Assembly: GCF_049472135.1 (NCBI RefSeq) | Contig: NZ_JBMOVV010000001.1 | Coordinates: 124,001-188,000 of the forward strand | Length of the DNA stretch: 64,000 bases | DNA from: Arcobacter_B sp049472135 | Lineage (GTDB): Bacteria > Campylobacterota > Campylobacteria > Campylobacterales > Arcobacteraceae | Reading direction: 5' to 3' | In this document: one piece after another, positions 52,569-61,443 of the stretch | Numbering within the stretch: position 1 is the first letter of the stretch | How the letters are laid out: every line of letters starts with the position of its first letter | Notes under the pieces: model-generated | Databases searched by the model: none | What the model was told of the DNA's origin: nothing | Seen by the model: the letters and a program-made list of their open reading frames with translations, nothing else | Program-made: the position numbers and the translations under genes

Positions 52569-53105
52569 ATGTTTGACGCTACTACGATACTTGCATACAA
52601 AGGGAAAAACAAAGCTGTAATTGGTGGAGATGGTCAAGTTACATTTGGTAATGCTGTTTTAAAAGGTAATGCTACTAAAATTAGAAGACTATATAAAGAC
52701 CAAATATTAGCTGGTTTTGCAGGAAGTACTGCAGATGCTTTTAATCTTTTTGATATGTTTGAAGCTCATTTAGAAAATAATAAGGGTGATTTATTAAAAG
52801 CTGTTATTGGATTTTCTAAAGAGTGGAGAAAAGACAAAGTTTTAAGAAGACTTGAAGCAATGATGATTGTTTTAAATAAAGAGCATATTTTTATACTTTC
52901 AGGAAATGGTGATGTAGTTGAGCCTGAAGATGGAGCTATTGCTTCAATTGGTTCAGGTGGAAACTTTGCTATTTCAGCTGCAAGAGCACTTGCAAAACAT
53001 GCAGATATGGATGAAGAGGATTTAGTAAGAGAATCTTTAATGATTGCAGGTGAACTTTGTATTTACACAAACCAAAATATTAAATTATTAAAAATAGAGG
53101 ATTAA
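52569..53105 (+). CDS. hslV: ATP-dependent protease subunit HslV
   Basis: This 178-residue proteasome-like peptidase has a N-terminal threonine nucleophile. The start MFDATTILAYKG suggests removal of a four-residue propeptide to expose Thr5. GGDGQVTFGN, KIRRLY, GFAGSTADAF and ISAARALAKHA are family motifs. It pairs with HslU, six bases downstream. The gene begins on the base following the rplI stop. Confidence 0.95.
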   Translation: MFDATTILAYKGKNKAVIGGDGQVTFGNAVLKGNATKIRRLYKDQILAGFAGSTADAFNLFDMFEAHLENNKGDLLKAVIGFSKEWRKDKVLRRLEAMMIVLNKEHIFILSGNGDVVEPEDGAIASIGSGGNFAISAARALAKHADMDEEDLVRESLMIAGELCIYTNQNIKLLKIED

Positions 53106-53111
53106 TAGAGT

Positions 53112-54440
53112 ATGGATTTAACACCAAAGCAGATTGTTGCATATTTAGATGATTATGTAATTGGTCAAAATGATGCTAAAAAAACTATTGCTTTAGCTTT
53201 AAGAAATAGATATAGAAGAATGAGGGTTGAACCAACACTTCAAGAAGAGATTATGCCTAAAAATATTCTTATGATAGGAAGTACGGGTGTAGGTAAAACT
53301 GAAATTGCTAGAAGACTTGCAAAGATGATGGGTTTACCATTTGTTAAAGTTGAAGCTTCTAAATATACTGAGGTTGGTTTTGTAGGAAGAGATGTTGAAT
53401 CAATGGTAAGAGATTTAGTTTATGAATCAATTAATATCGTTACAAAAGATTTTGAAGAAAAAATCAAAGATAAAATTGAAGATGAAGTAAATAAAAAAAT
53501 CATTGAAAAATTAGTTCCACCACTTCCAGATACTGCAACTGAAAGTGCAAAAGAATCATTTATTAAAACATATAACCTTATGGAGTCTAAACTTTTAAAA
53601 GGTGAACTTGATGATAAGAAAATAGAGATTGAAGTTCCTAAAAAAACTCATGTAGAAATTATTGATTCTAGTATGCCTATGGATATGAGCTCAATGCAAG
53701 AAAGCTTAAACAAAATGTTAGGTGGACTAAATAAAGAGAAAATCAAAAAAGAAGTTACAATTAAAGATGCTAAAATTCTTTTAAAAGATGAAGCAAGTGA
53801 ATCACTTCTTGATCAAGAAGCTATTAAGATTGAAGCAATTAAAAGAGCTGAATCTGGAGGAATTATTTTCTTAGATGAGATTGATAAAATTGCATCTGGT
53901 AAGACTAATCAAAATCAAGACCCATCAAAAGAGGGTGTTCAAAGAGATTTATTACCAATTGTAGAAGGAAGTAGTGTACAAACTAAATTTGGTCAAATTA
54001 AAACTGATCATATTTTATTTATTGCTGCTGGTGCATTCCATGTATCTAAACCATCTGATTTATTACCAGAGTTACAAGGAAGATTTCCTTTAAGAGTTGA
54101 ATTAGAATCATTAGATGAAGAAGCACTTTACAAAATTCTTACAAATACTAAAAACTCTCTTCTTAGACAATATAAAGCTTTATTAGAAGTTGAAGGCGTA
54201 GAGTTAGATTTCGATGATGATGCTATTAGAGCTTTTGCTAAGTATTCTGAAACAGCTAATGAAAAGACAGAAGACATTGGTGCAAGAAGACTTCATACTG
54301 TAATTGAAAAAGTAATTGAAGATATCTCTTTTGATGCAGATGAAAAGAAAGGCGAAAAAGTAATTGTAACAAAAGAACTTGTAGAAACAAAGCTTGATAA
54401 AATCGTTGATGATGAGGATATTGCAAGATATATTCTTTAA
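53112..54440 (+). CDS. hslU: ATP-dependent protease ATPase subunit HslU
   Basis: This 442-residue AAA+ unfoldase feeds substrates to HslV. TPKQIVAYLDDYVIGQ opens the protein. The Walker A motif is GSTGVGKTE, the substrate pore motif lies in KYTEVGFVGRDV (GFVGRD typical of the pore), an I-domain of about 110 residues follows, Walker B is IIFLDEIDKIAS, and sensor 2 is IGARRLHTVIE. The last residues DIARYIL are the docking tail used for HslV activation. Confidence 0.97.
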   Translation: MDLTPKQIVAYLDDYVIGQNDAKKTIALALRNRYRRMRVEPTLQEEIMPKNILMIGSTGVGKTEIARRLAKMMGLPFVKVEASKYTEVGFVGRDVESMVRDLVYESINIVTKDFEEKIKDKIEDEVNKKIIEKLVPPLPDTATESAKESFIKTYNLMESKLLKGELDDKKIEIEVPKKTHVEIIDSSMPMDMSSMQESLNKMLGGLNKEKIKKEVTIKDAKILLKDEASESLLDQEAIKIEAIKRAESGGIIFLDEIDKIASGKTNQNQDPSKEGVQRDLLPIVEGSSVQTKFGQIKTDHILFIAAGAFHVSKPSDLLPELQGRFPLRVELESLDEEALYKILTNTKNSLLRQYKALLEVEGVELDFDDDAIRAFAKYSETANEKTEDIGARRLHTVIEKVIEDISFDADEKKGEKVIVTKELVETKLDKIVDDEDIARYIL

Positions 54441-54506
54441 TATTAAAAAAATTAATAATTTTTTAGTTAGAATAAAGAATAATTGATTTTTTCGGGGAGA
54501 AATAAT

Positions 54507-54812
54507 ATGAAAATAGTTACATTTTGTGAATTAGATGAGTCTTTATTTGGTGCAGAGCATACAGTTGAACACTTTCACAGTGGTTCATCTGGAGAAGCTG
54601 ATGTTGTTGTATTAGATATTAATTCTATTTTTGAGTTTGAAGAAAATAAAGCTAAAGTATGTGCTAAGAAGTATGTATCAATTGCTGTTGTTGAAGATGA
54701 TAGTGATTATGATGCCTTTAAAAACTTTGGTATTGATGCTTGGATTAAAGCTGATGATATTTCTCAAATTAAAAATTTAATTAACTTAGTGCAAAAGAGA
54801 TTTTTATCGTAA
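54507..54812 (+). CDS. small soluble hypothetical protein
   Basis: This 101-residue protein is placed from the ATG at 54507, preceded by GGGGAGAAATAAT; a longer TTG start at 54483 has no ribosome site. I cannot assign a family. It has a beta-alpha pattern (KIVTFCEL, ADVVVLDIN, KYVSIAVVED, IDAWIKADDI) that resembles a degenerate receiver-like fold, with D-x at the second strand, but this is speculative. It lies between hslU and tatD, so it probably belongs to the same transcript. Confidence 0.55.
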   Translation: MKIVTFCELDESLFGAEHTVEHFHSGSSGEADVVVLDINSIFEFEENKAKVCAKKYVSIAVVEDDSDYDAFKNFGIDAWIKADDISQIKNLINLVQKRFLS

Positions 54813-54824
54813 AAAGGATTCGAA

Positions 54825-55613
54825 ATTATACTTGATACACACTGTCACTTAGACAATGAAAAGTTTTATGAAGATGTTCATGAAGTAATAGAAAATGCAC
54901 TTTCTCATGGAGTTAAAGGTTTTTTAATTCCTGGTGCAGATTTTAAAGATTTACCACAAGCAATAAAACTTGCTGAGCAATACGATGAAGTATTCTTTTC
55001 TGTAGGAATTCATCCTTATGATATGGATCAATATGATGAAAAAGTATTAGAAGAATATATAAATCATCCTAAATGTATTGCAGTTGGAGAGTGTGGTCTA
55101 GACTATTTTAGACTCCCTGAAGGCGAAGAAGAAAGAATAGCTTACAAGAAAAAACAAAAAGAGGTTTTTATTTCGCAAGTAAAATTTGCAGTTAAAGTTA
55201 AAAAACCTCTTATTGTTCATATAAGAGAAGCTTCAAATGATTCAAGGCAGATTTTAGAAGAGTATAATGCAAAAGAAGTAGGTGGAGTATTACATTGTTA
55301 TAACGCAAGTGAACATCTTCTTCCTTTAGCAAATGATGGTTTCTATTTTGGAATTGGCGGTGTTTTAACTTTTAAAAATGCGAAGAAATTAGTAGAAGTT
55401 CTTCCTAAAATTCCAAAAAGTAAATTACTAATAGAAACTGATGCTCCATATTTAACTCCTCATCCTCACAGAGGAAAAAGAAATGAACCATACTATACTG
55501 TATTCGTTGCAGATAAAATGGCAGAACTTTTAGATATTTCAAGAGATGAAATAGAAGAGCTTACAACTACCAATGCAAAAAAATTATTTAAAGAGTTTTC
55601 TAGTATATCTTAG
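54825..55613 (+). CDS. TatD family metal-dependent hydrolase
   Basis: This 262-residue nuclease-like TIM-barrel protein begins at ATT (54825), reading MILDTHCHLDNEKF. No ATG, GTG or TTG lies between the upstream in-frame stop (54810) and this position, while AAGGA is at a good distance. The metal ligands THCHLD, GIHPYDM, VGECGLDY, IVHIREA, LHCYNAS and ETDAPY are all present, so the enzyme should be active. The family includes 3'-5' DNases and D-aminoacyl-tRNA-deacylase-like proteins. A start call at the first ATG would drop the first metal motif. Confidence 0.9.
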   Translation: MILDTHCHLDNEKFYEDVHEVIENALSHGVKGFLIPGADFKDLPQAIKLAEQYDEVFFSVGIHPYDMDQYDEKVLEEYINHPKCIAVGECGLDYFRLPEGEEERIAYKKKQKEVFISQVKFAVKVKKPLIVHIREASNDSRQILEEYNAKEVGGVLHCYNASEHLLPLANDGFYFGIGGVLTFKNAKKLVEVLPKIPKSKLLIETDAPYLTPHPHRGKRNEPYYTVFVADKMAELLDISRDEIEELTTTNAKKLFKEFSSIS

Positions 55614-55728
55614 ATATAATATTTACTATTTGAACAATAGTAAACTCTTTAAATAAGATAGTCATATATCTTAAACAAACTTCAATAGAATTTTTTATAA
55701 AGAGTCTTAATAAAATATAGGAGAAGAC

Positions 55729-56661
55729 TTGAGTTTTCTTAATAAAACAATAAAGTATGGATTAAATAGTAGTATTGTAATTGGTGCAATGATTTTAACA
55801 GGTTGTTCTTCAAAACAAAGCTCTTATTCTGGTGGAACATATACTCCAGCTGATATTAGTGGTGTTTATAAAGAAACAACTAACACTAAGATTAGAAATT
55901 CAAAAGCTATGCATAGAGCAACACTTAAACCATATTCAGTTTTTGGAGTAAGGTACTACCCAAAGGTTGAAAAAGTAGGTGAAGAGTTAAGGGGTATTGC
56001 TTCTTGGTATGGACCAAAATTTCATGCTAAAAAAACATCTAATGGCGAAATTTACAATATGTATGCAATGACAGCAGCTCATAAAACTTTACCAATGAAT
56101 ACTATGGTTAGAGTTGATAACTTAGAAAATGGTAAGAGTGCAATTGTAAGAATTAACGATAGAGGGCCTTTTGTAGCAGGAAGAATTATTGATTTATCAA
56201 ATAAAGCGGCACATGCAATTGATATGGTTAGAAAAGGTACTGCACAAGTAAGAGTTACTGTTTTAGGTTACAACGGTGAAATTGAAAATTATGATGCTCC
56301 TGTAGCTGAACCTGTATTTACAAATGTAGCTAAGAAAGAAGAAACAAATATTGGAACACCAGTTATTCAGCCAAAACCTGCTGTAGAAAAACTTGAGCCA
56401 ATGAAGATTGAAGAGAAAACTATTGTTAGCGGTGGACAATATAATATTCAAGTTGGAGCGTTTGGAAGATTAGAAGGTGCTATGCAAACAAAAGCTAAAT
56501 ACGAAGCATTAACTAATGGAAACTATAATGTAAAAGTAGAAAAAGTTCTTTCTGGTGATAGATATTTACATAAGGTTTATATCACTGGATTTGACTCATA
56601 TAATCATGCTCAATTATTTAAAGATTCAAACAGTATAAACGGTATGATTTTAGAAAAGTAA
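55729..56661 (+). CDS. rlpA: septal-ring lytic transglycosylase-like lipoprotein RlpA
   Basis: This 310-residue lipoprotein has a lipobox LTGC with Cys26 as the lipidation site. A double-psi beta-barrel domain (about 90-180) contains GIASWYGPKFHAKKTSNGE and IVRINDRGPF. A SPOR domain at the C-terminus (about 235-310, YNIQVGAFGRLEGAM) should bind denuded peptidoglycan at division sites. RlpA cleaves naked glycan strands in studied species; the conserved His and Asp of the barrel are present (HAKK, NDRG). It starts at TTG with GGAG upstream. Confidence 0.9.
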   Translation: MSFLNKTIKYGLNSSIVIGAMILTGCSSKQSSYSGGTYTPADISGVYKETTNTKIRNSKAMHRATLKPYSVFGVRYYPKVEKVGEELRGIASWYGPKFHAKKTSNGEIYNMYAMTAAHKTLPMNTMVRVDNLENGKSAIVRINDRGPFVAGRIIDLSNKAAHAIDMVRKGTAQVRVTVLGYNGEIENYDAPVAEPVFTNVAKKEETNIGTPVIQPKPAVEKLEPMKIEEKTIVSGGQYNIQVGAFGRLEGAMQTKAKYEALTNGNYNVKVEKVLSGDRYLHKVYITGFDSYNHAQLFKDSNSINGMILEK

Positions 56662-56671
56662 GGTTAAGAAA

Positions 56672-57244
56672 ATGGTAGAGATTAATAGAAAAACAAGAGA
56701 AACAGATATTAAATGTAAATTAGAAGTAAATGGTGAAGGAAAATCTGTTATTAAAACAGGTGTTGGTTTTTTTGATCATATGTTAGAAGCTTTATCAAAA
56801 CATAGTGGAATGAACTTAGAGCTTTCTTGTGATGGAGATTTACATGTAGATGCTCACCATACAGTTGAAGATTGTGGGATTGTGATAGGTCAGGCATTAA
56901 AGAAAGAGATTTTTCCTATTGAAGCTGTTGAAAGATATGGAAATGCAACAGTTGTTATGGATGAAGCAGCAGTTACATGTGCTTTAGATTTATCAAATAG
57001 ACCTTATTTAGTTTATGAAGTAAATGTAGATGGAAAAGTAGGTGAGTTTGATGTTGAGTTAGCTGAAGAGTTTTTCCATGCTATTTCAAAAAATGCAGGT
57101 TTAACTGTACATATTATAGAAGATAGAGGAAGAAACAAACACCATATTCTAGAAGCAGCCTTTAAAGCTTTTGCAGTTGCCCTAAGACGTGCTTTAGTTA
57201 AAAATGAAAGACTAGGGGTACCTAGTACAAAAGGTGTTTTATGA
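56672..57244 (+). CDS. hisB: imidazoleglycerol-phosphate dehydratase
   Basis: This is a 190-residue enzyme of histidine biosynthesis. The Mn-binding histidine motifs are VDAHHTVEDCGI (first repeat), FDHMLEALSKH and FHAISKNAGL; NKHHILEAAFKAFA is the second repeat. It is the monofunctional form without a phosphatase domain. It overlaps kdsC by four bases. An isolated his gene in an envelope operon is normal in this phylum. Confidence 0.96.
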   Translation: MVEINRKTRETDIKCKLEVNGEGKSVIKTGVGFFDHMLEALSKHSGMNLELSCDGDLHVDAHHTVEDCGIVIGQALKKEIFPIEAVERYGNATVVMDEAAVTCALDLSNRPYLVYEVNVDGKVGEFDVELAEEFFHAISKNAGLTVHIIEDRGRNKHHILEAAFKAFAVALRRALVKNERLGVPSTKGVL

Positions 57245-57738
57245 TTGAGTTAATTGTTTTAGATGTTGATGGTACTTTAACTGATGGAAAGATTACTTAC
57301 ACAAATAATGGAGATGAGTTAAAATCTTTTGATGTTGCTGATGGTTTAGCTATTGCAACTTGGACAAAAAAACTTGGGAAAAAAGCTGCAATTATTACAG
57401 GTAGAACTTCTTTATTAGTTGAAAGAAGAGCTAAAGATTTACAAATCACACATCTTCATCAAAAAGTTCATAACAAAGATGAAGTATTAGAGGGTATTTT
57501 AAAAGAAGAGAACTTAACTTGGGATCAAGTAGCAGCAATTGGTGATGATTTAAATGACTATAAAATGCTTAAAAAAGCAGGTTTCTCTGCAACACCTGCA
57601 AATGGGACACACTATTTAAAGAGTTTTGTTGATTTTGTTTGTGAAAACAAAGGTGGTGAAGGTGCTGTAAGAGAGATGCTTGAATATATCATCAAGCAAG
57701 ATGGATTAGAAGAGGAATATTTAGCTGCATGGGTGTAA
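57241..57738 (+). CDS. kdsC: 3-deoxy-D-manno-octulosonate 8-phosphate phosphatase
   Basis: This 165-residue HAD-family phosphatase makes KDO for lipopolysaccharide. The HAD motif I is LDVDGTLTDGKITY, motif II ITGRTSLLVERR, and motif IV AIGDDLNDYKMLKKAG. The family lacks a cap domain and forms a tetramer. The start codon overlaps the hisB stop. Two LPS transport genes follow, lptC and lptA. Confidence 0.93.
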   Translation: MIELIVLDVDGTLTDGKITYTNNGDELKSFDVADGLAIATWTKKLGKKAAIITGRTSLLVERRAKDLQITHLHQKVHNKDEVLEGILKEENLTWDQVAAIGDDLNDYKMLKKAGFSATPANGTHYLKSFVDFVCENKGGEGAVREMLEYIIKQDGLEEEYLAAWV

Positions 57739-58256
57739 AAATATTTGTAAACTCTTTACTTCTATTAGCCTTGGGGGTTTATTTTATTCCTGTTGAGAAT
57801 AAAAAAAGTAAAGAGGATATAAAAGATATTCCTTTAGTTGTGTTTGAAGAACCTAAAATGTATACTCTTTCTCAAGAGACACTAAGTAGGGTAGTAAATG
57901 CAAAACATGCTATAAAATATCAAAACAGAGATGAAATGTTTAATGCAGATATTATCATCAAAAATGAAAAGCCTCAAAAAGGTTTTTTAGTAGAAAAAGT
58001 AAAATCAGATTTAATAATAAATCATGGAGATATTTTAACATTTAAAGGTAATGTTAACTATCAAAGGGATTATTTTATAAATCTTGATACAAGTAAATTA
58101 TATTACAACACAAAAGATAAAATAGCTTACAATGATGTGGCTTATGAAGGAAACTATTACAAAAGTACTGTAAAGGGAACTGATTTATATTTGGATTTAA
58201 TGAATAGCTCAATGAAATCTAAAGATGTACATTTTGAAATAGATATGAAAAATTAA
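57729..58256 (+). CDS. lptC: LPS export ABC transporter periplasmic protein LptC
   Basis: This 175-residue protein has one N-terminal transmembrane helix (about 5-20) and a beta-jellyroll-type periplasmic part with repeated strands (VNAKHAIKYQNRDEMFNAD, GDILTFKGNVNYQRD). It bridges LptB2FG and LptA. It overlaps kdsC by 10 bases, with an in-frame ATG at 57729, and precedes lptA by 11 bases. Primary sequence conservation is low in this family, but the gene order supports the call. Confidence 0.85.
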   Translation: MGVKIFVNSLLLLALGVYFIPVENKKSKEDIKDIPLVVFEEPKMYTLSQETLSRVVNAKHAIKYQNRDEMFNADIIIKNEKPQKGFLVEKVKSDLIINHGDILTFKGNVNYQRDYFINLDTSKLYYNTKDKIAYNDVAYEGNYYKSTVKGTDLYLDLMNSSMKSKDVHFEIDMKN

Positions 58257-58267
58257 AGTAAAGGTTT

Positions 58268-58759
58268 ATGATGAAATATTTAGCTGGTTTATTAGTTTGT
58301 TCAACTCTACTTTTTGGTCAAACACAAAAACTTGTTATAGATGCACAAAAATTTGAGGCAAGTGATTCTAAAGGAATTTCTACATTTACAGGTGATGTAA
58401 AAATTCAAATGGGAAAAGATAGATTAGAAGCGAATAAAGTAGAAATATATTTTGAGTCAAAAAAAGGAACTAACACAAAAACTCCTTCAAAATATATTGC
58501 AACTGGAAATGTAAATTTCGAGTTAGTAACTTCAAAAAAACACTATCTTGGAAAAGGAAATAAGATAATCTATTCTCCTTCAAAACAAGAGTATACAGTT
58601 CTTGGAAATGGATTTTTACAAGAAAAAAATGATGATAGAAAAATTTATGGAGATAAAATCTATGTAAATCAACTATCAGGAGAAGCAAAAGTAAGTGGAA
58701 CTGAAGATAAGCCTGTAAGATTCATCATAAATATAGAACAAGGCGGGGAAAATAAATAA
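58268..58759 (+). CDS. lptA: LPS transport periplasmic protein LptA
   Basis: This 163-residue exported protein has a signal peptide (1-17, ending near LLFG) and the OstA/LptA beta-jellyroll with the motif FTGDVKIQMGKDRLEANKV. It forms the LPS bridge through the periplasm. Two consecutive ATGs at 58268 and 58271 make the exact start uncertain by one residue. Its stop overlaps the engB start by one base (TAATG). Confidence 0.9.
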   Translation: MMKYLAGLLVCSTLLFGQTQKLVIDAQKFEASDSKGISTFTGDVKIQMGKDRLEANKVEIYFESKKGTNTKTPSKYIATGNVNFELVTSKKHYLGKGNKIIYSPSKQEYTVLGNGFLQEKNDDRKIYGDKIYVNQLSGEAKVSGTEDKPVRFIINIEQGGENK

Positions 58760-59370
58760 TGAAAATAGTTGAAGCAAAATTCATGGAGTCTGCACAAAGT
58801 ATCGCTGATTCTCCAAGTCCTGATATGGCAGAAGTTGCCTTTTTAGGAAGAAGTAATGTTGGAAAATCATCTTTATTAAATACTTTGACGAATAGAAAAG
58901 GTTTAGCAAAATCTTCATCAACTCCAGGAAAGACACAGTTGATTAACTATTTTGCTATTAAGTTTAAAACAGAGAGTGAAGAGATACCTTATTTATATGC
59001 AAGATTTGTGGATTTACCAGGTTTTGGATATGCAAGAGTATCAAAAAGTTTAAAAGCTGCATGGAACAAAAATCTTACAGGATATTTAGAAGAGAGACCA
59101 AACTTGCAGGTATTTGTACATCTAATAGATGCAAGGCATCCAGAGTTAGAGATTGATAAAAATGTTGATGAGTTTTTAAAAGCTCATAAGAGAGGTGATC
59201 AAATCATCATTAATGCTTTCACAAAGATTGATAAATTAAAGCAAAATGATTTACAAAAACTAAAAAGAGCATATCCTGATGGAATATTTGTATCTAACTT
59301 AAAGAAAAGAGGTATGATGGACCTCCAAAATGCAATAACGGAACACTTATTTGGAAATCAAATTTTTTAA
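58759..59370 (+). CDS. engB: ribosome biogenesis GTP-binding protein EngB (YsxC/YihA)
   Basis: This is a 203-residue GTPase. G1 GRSNVGKSSLLN, G3 DLPGFGYA, G4 TKID and the G5-like VSNLKKRG are in order. The protein helps assemble the large ribosomal subunit and is essential in many bacteria. It overlaps the acetyltransferase gene by 20 bases at its 3' end. Confidence 0.95.
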   Translation: MKIVEAKFMESAQSIADSPSPDMAEVAFLGRSNVGKSSLLNTLTNRKGLAKSSSTPGKTQLINYFAIKFKTESEEIPYLYARFVDLPGFGYARVSKSLKAAWNKNLTGYLEERPNLQVFVHLIDARHPELEIDKNVDEFLKAHKRGDQIIINAFTKIDKLKQNDLQKLKRAYPDGIFVSNLKKRGMMDLQNAITEHLFGNQIF

Positions 59371-59812
59371 ACCTGATGTAACTCACATAGCAACTATGCA
59401 AGAGTTAGTAAAAGAAGAGGTTGATAAAGGAAATATTCTTTTACGAACAGAAGATGAAATGGCTAATTCAATTAGATCATATACAGTAGTTGAAGTAGAT
59501 GGTGTGATGGCTGGATTTACAGCTTTACATATACACTCTGCAAGACTTGCTGAAGTTAGAAGTTTAGTTGTATCAAAAAATTTTAGAGGATTAAAACTTG
59601 GGCAAAAGCTTGTTCAAGCTTGTATTGAAGAGGGAAGAAAATATAAATTAGAACAGATTTTATCTCTTACTTATGAGCAAGGTTTTTTTGAAAGTGTAGG
59701 TTTTAGAAGAATCGAAAAAGAAGATATCCCTGAACACAAGATTTGGGCAGATTGTATAAGATGTAAGCATTTCCCTGTTTGTGATGAAATAGCAATGGTA
59801 TTTGACTTATAA
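59351..59812 (+). CDS. ArgA-like N-acetyltransferase (short N-acetylglutamate synthase type)
   Basis: This 153-residue GNAT protein has the acetyl-CoA motif VRSLVVSKNFRGLKLGQKLV and ends in KIWADCIRCKHFPVCDEIAM. That W-x-x-C-x-x-C-x-x-F-P-x-C-D-E tail is typical of short-form N-acetylglutamate synthases of arginine biosynthesis. The amino-acid kinase domain of classic ArgA is absent. It begins at TTG (59351), inside engB, with GGA eight bases upstream. Confidence 0.82.
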   Translation: MEIKFFKPDVTHIATMQELVKEEVDKGNILLRTEDEMANSIRSYTVVEVDGVMAGFTALHIHSARLAEVRSLVVSKNFRGLKLGQKLVQACIEEGRKYKLEQILSLTYEQGFFESVGFRRIEKEDIPEHKIWADCIRCKHFPVCDEIAMVFDL

Positions 59813-59813
59813 A

Positions 59814-60584
59814 ATGAATCTGCAAATACAGAGTATACAAAATAAATTAAAACCTTTACAAGAAGAGTTGAAAAATCATAAACTTTATGAGAGTATCAAC
59901 TCTTTAGAGTCTTTACAAACTTTTATGCAAAGTCATGTTTTTGCAGTTTGGGACTTTATGTCGATTGTAAAAACTTTACAGTTAGAACTTACATCTATAA
60001 CTTATCCATGGATTCCAAATAAAAAAACAGTAGTTTCAAGAAGGTTGATAAATGATATTGTTTTATCTGAAGAAACAGATTATGATGAAAACGGTATTGT
60101 AAAAAGTCATTTTGAATTTTATATAGAGTGTATGAAACAAACACAAGCTTCTACTAATGATATAGAAACACTTATTTCTAAACTTGAAAATCAAGAAAAT
60201 ATTTTTGAGATTATAAATAGTTTAGAGTTGTCAAATGAACTAAAAGAGTTTTTGATTTTTACTTTTGAAACTATAGAATCAAAAAGAATACATAATATCG
60301 CAGCACTTCTAACTTTTGGAAGGGAAAATCTAATCCCTGATATGTTTATCACTTTTGTTGATGACTTTGATTGCAAAGACAAAGAAAAAGTAAGTAAGTT
60401 TGAGTACTACTTAAATAGACATATTGATATAGATGGACACGAACATGGACCTATGTCTCTTACTATGATGAATGAACTGTGTGGAGTAGATGAAAATAAA
60501 TGGGAAGAGGCAGAGCAAACTTCTATCAAGGCTTTAGAGCTTAGAATAAAGCTTTGGGATAGTATTGTAAATAAAATACAATAA
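59814..60584 (+). CDS. DUF3050 family (haem-oxygenase-like fold) protein
   Basis: This 256-residue all-helical protein contains LESLQTFMQSHVFAVWDF, TYPWIPNKKTVVSRR, ETDYDENGIVKSHFEFY and later HIDIDGHEHGPMSLTMM. These are the characteristic blocks of DUF3050, which is predicted to have a haem-oxygenase-like fold with metal ligands in the His and Glu residues (SHVFAVWD, HEHGP). Its reaction is unknown. I start at ATG 59814, one base past the previous stop; TTG at 59802 is also possible. Confidence 0.8.
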   Translation: MNLQIQSIQNKLKPLQEELKNHKLYESINSLESLQTFMQSHVFAVWDFMSIVKTLQLELTSITYPWIPNKKTVVSRRLINDIVLSEETDYDENGIVKSHFEFYIECMKQTQASTNDIETLISKLENQENIFEIINSLELSNELKEFLIFTFETIESKRIHNIAALLTFGRENLIPDMFITFVDDFDCKDKEKVSKFEYYLNRHIDIDGHEHGPMSLTMMNELCGVDENKWEEAEQTSIKALELRIKLWDSIVNKIQ

Positions 60585-60608
60585 ATATTATGATAGTCTA
60601 AGACTATT

Positions 60609-60625
60609 CACACCTTTTAGGTGTG
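60609..60625. other. small hairpin between convergent genes
   Basis: CACACCT (60609-60615) pairs with AGGTGTG (60619-60625) around TTT. Only a later, broken T run (60635-60642) follows, so it is a weak terminator at best, lying between DUF3050 and the minus-strand gene at 60633. Confidence 0.45.
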
Positions 60626-60632
60626 ACAAGCT

Positions 60633-60911
60633 TTAATTTTTTAGTTTTAATCTTAGATATACTTTATATTTTAACTTATCAAGTTTGATTGATAACTCTT
60701 CAATATCTTTTGCTTCAAGTTTAACTAACATCTTTTTAAAGTCTCTGATTTTTTCATCAGTAATATCAACTATTAGTAAATCCTTACTTGAAAAAGAACT
60801 ACTATTAACAACATCAATCATCTCTTGAATACTCTCTTTAGTAACCTTTTTGTAAAGCCTTCCATTTCTATGGTAAACCTTATCAAAATAACCTTGTTCT
60901 TCAAAACTCAT
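60633..60911 (-). CDS. hypothetical protein, 92 aa
   Basis: I do not recognise this protein. It starts MSFEEQGYFDKVYHRNGRLYKK and continues with alternating beta and helix residues, ending with a basic tail (YKVYLRLKLKN). It is Lys/Glu/Asp-rich with no signal or membrane segment. GGTAAG precedes the ATG. It is followed on the same strand, further left, by no clear partner. Confidence 0.55.
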   Translation of the reverse strand: MSFEEQGYFDKVYHRNGRLYKKVTKESIQEMIDVVNSSSFSSKDLLIVDITDEKIRDFKKMLVKLEAKDIEELSIKLDKLKYKVYLRLKLKN

Positions 60912-60986
60912 GAATCTTACCTTTCTACTTTTTATTTGAGTATAGATTATAGTAAAAACTATATAATGGTTTTATTATTCGGAAGA

Positions 60987-61388
60987 TTACTTTAAATTAT
61001 AAATTCTACCAAGCTTCTGACATGAAGTTATAAACGCAATAAAAGAGCATAATTCTGATATTTCTTTATCTGTAAAATATTGTTTTAATATTTTAAAATG
61101 TTCATCACTTATACTTTTATGGTCAATCGCAAAATATTGTGCAAAAGCAATAGCTATATTAGTTTTCTCATCTAAATTTTTATCTATATTTCCAGCTTTT
61201 ACTTTGCAATATTCACACTCATTTTCAAAAGCTAAAGCTCTTCTAATTTGTTCTAACATGTTTTTATCAATAGAAGATGAATTAAAAAGTGCATTTTCTA
61301 AATTATTCCAATTTTCTAATATATCTTTATTATGACCTATTAACTTTTCAAAGGGTGTACTTCCATTATTTGATAATTCAATTCTCAT
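60987..61388 (-). CDS. carboxymuconolactone decarboxylase-like (AhpD fold) protein
   Basis: This 133-residue helical protein has the AhpD-type motif LAFENECEYCKVKAGNID, with E-C-x-x-C arrangement of the alkylhydroperoxidase-like fold. The histidine that normally follows at +4 is replaced by Ala, so the usual peroxidase relay is incomplete. The substrate is unknown. It starts at 61388 with AAAGG nearby and is unlinked by overlap to its neighbours. Confidence 0.7.
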   Translation of the reverse strand: MRIELSNNGSTPFEKLIGHNKDILENWNNLENALFNSSSIDKNMLEQIRRALAFENECEYCKVKAGNIDKNLDEKTNIAIAFAQYFAIDHKSISDEHFKILKQYFTDKEISELCSFIAFITSCQKLGRIYNLK

Positions 61389-61443
61389 TTTAAACCTTTA
61401 AATAAAATAATGTATTTTATCATAAAAATCATCTTTACAAGAT

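Noticed and set aside
54483..54506. Longer start (TTG 54483) for the small protein after hslU
   Set aside because: GGGGAG sits correctly for the ATG at 54507 and there is no site for the TTG.
60609..60642. Hairpin after the DUF3050 gene as a standard terminator
   Set aside because: The T run is interrupted and separated from the stem by about ten bases.
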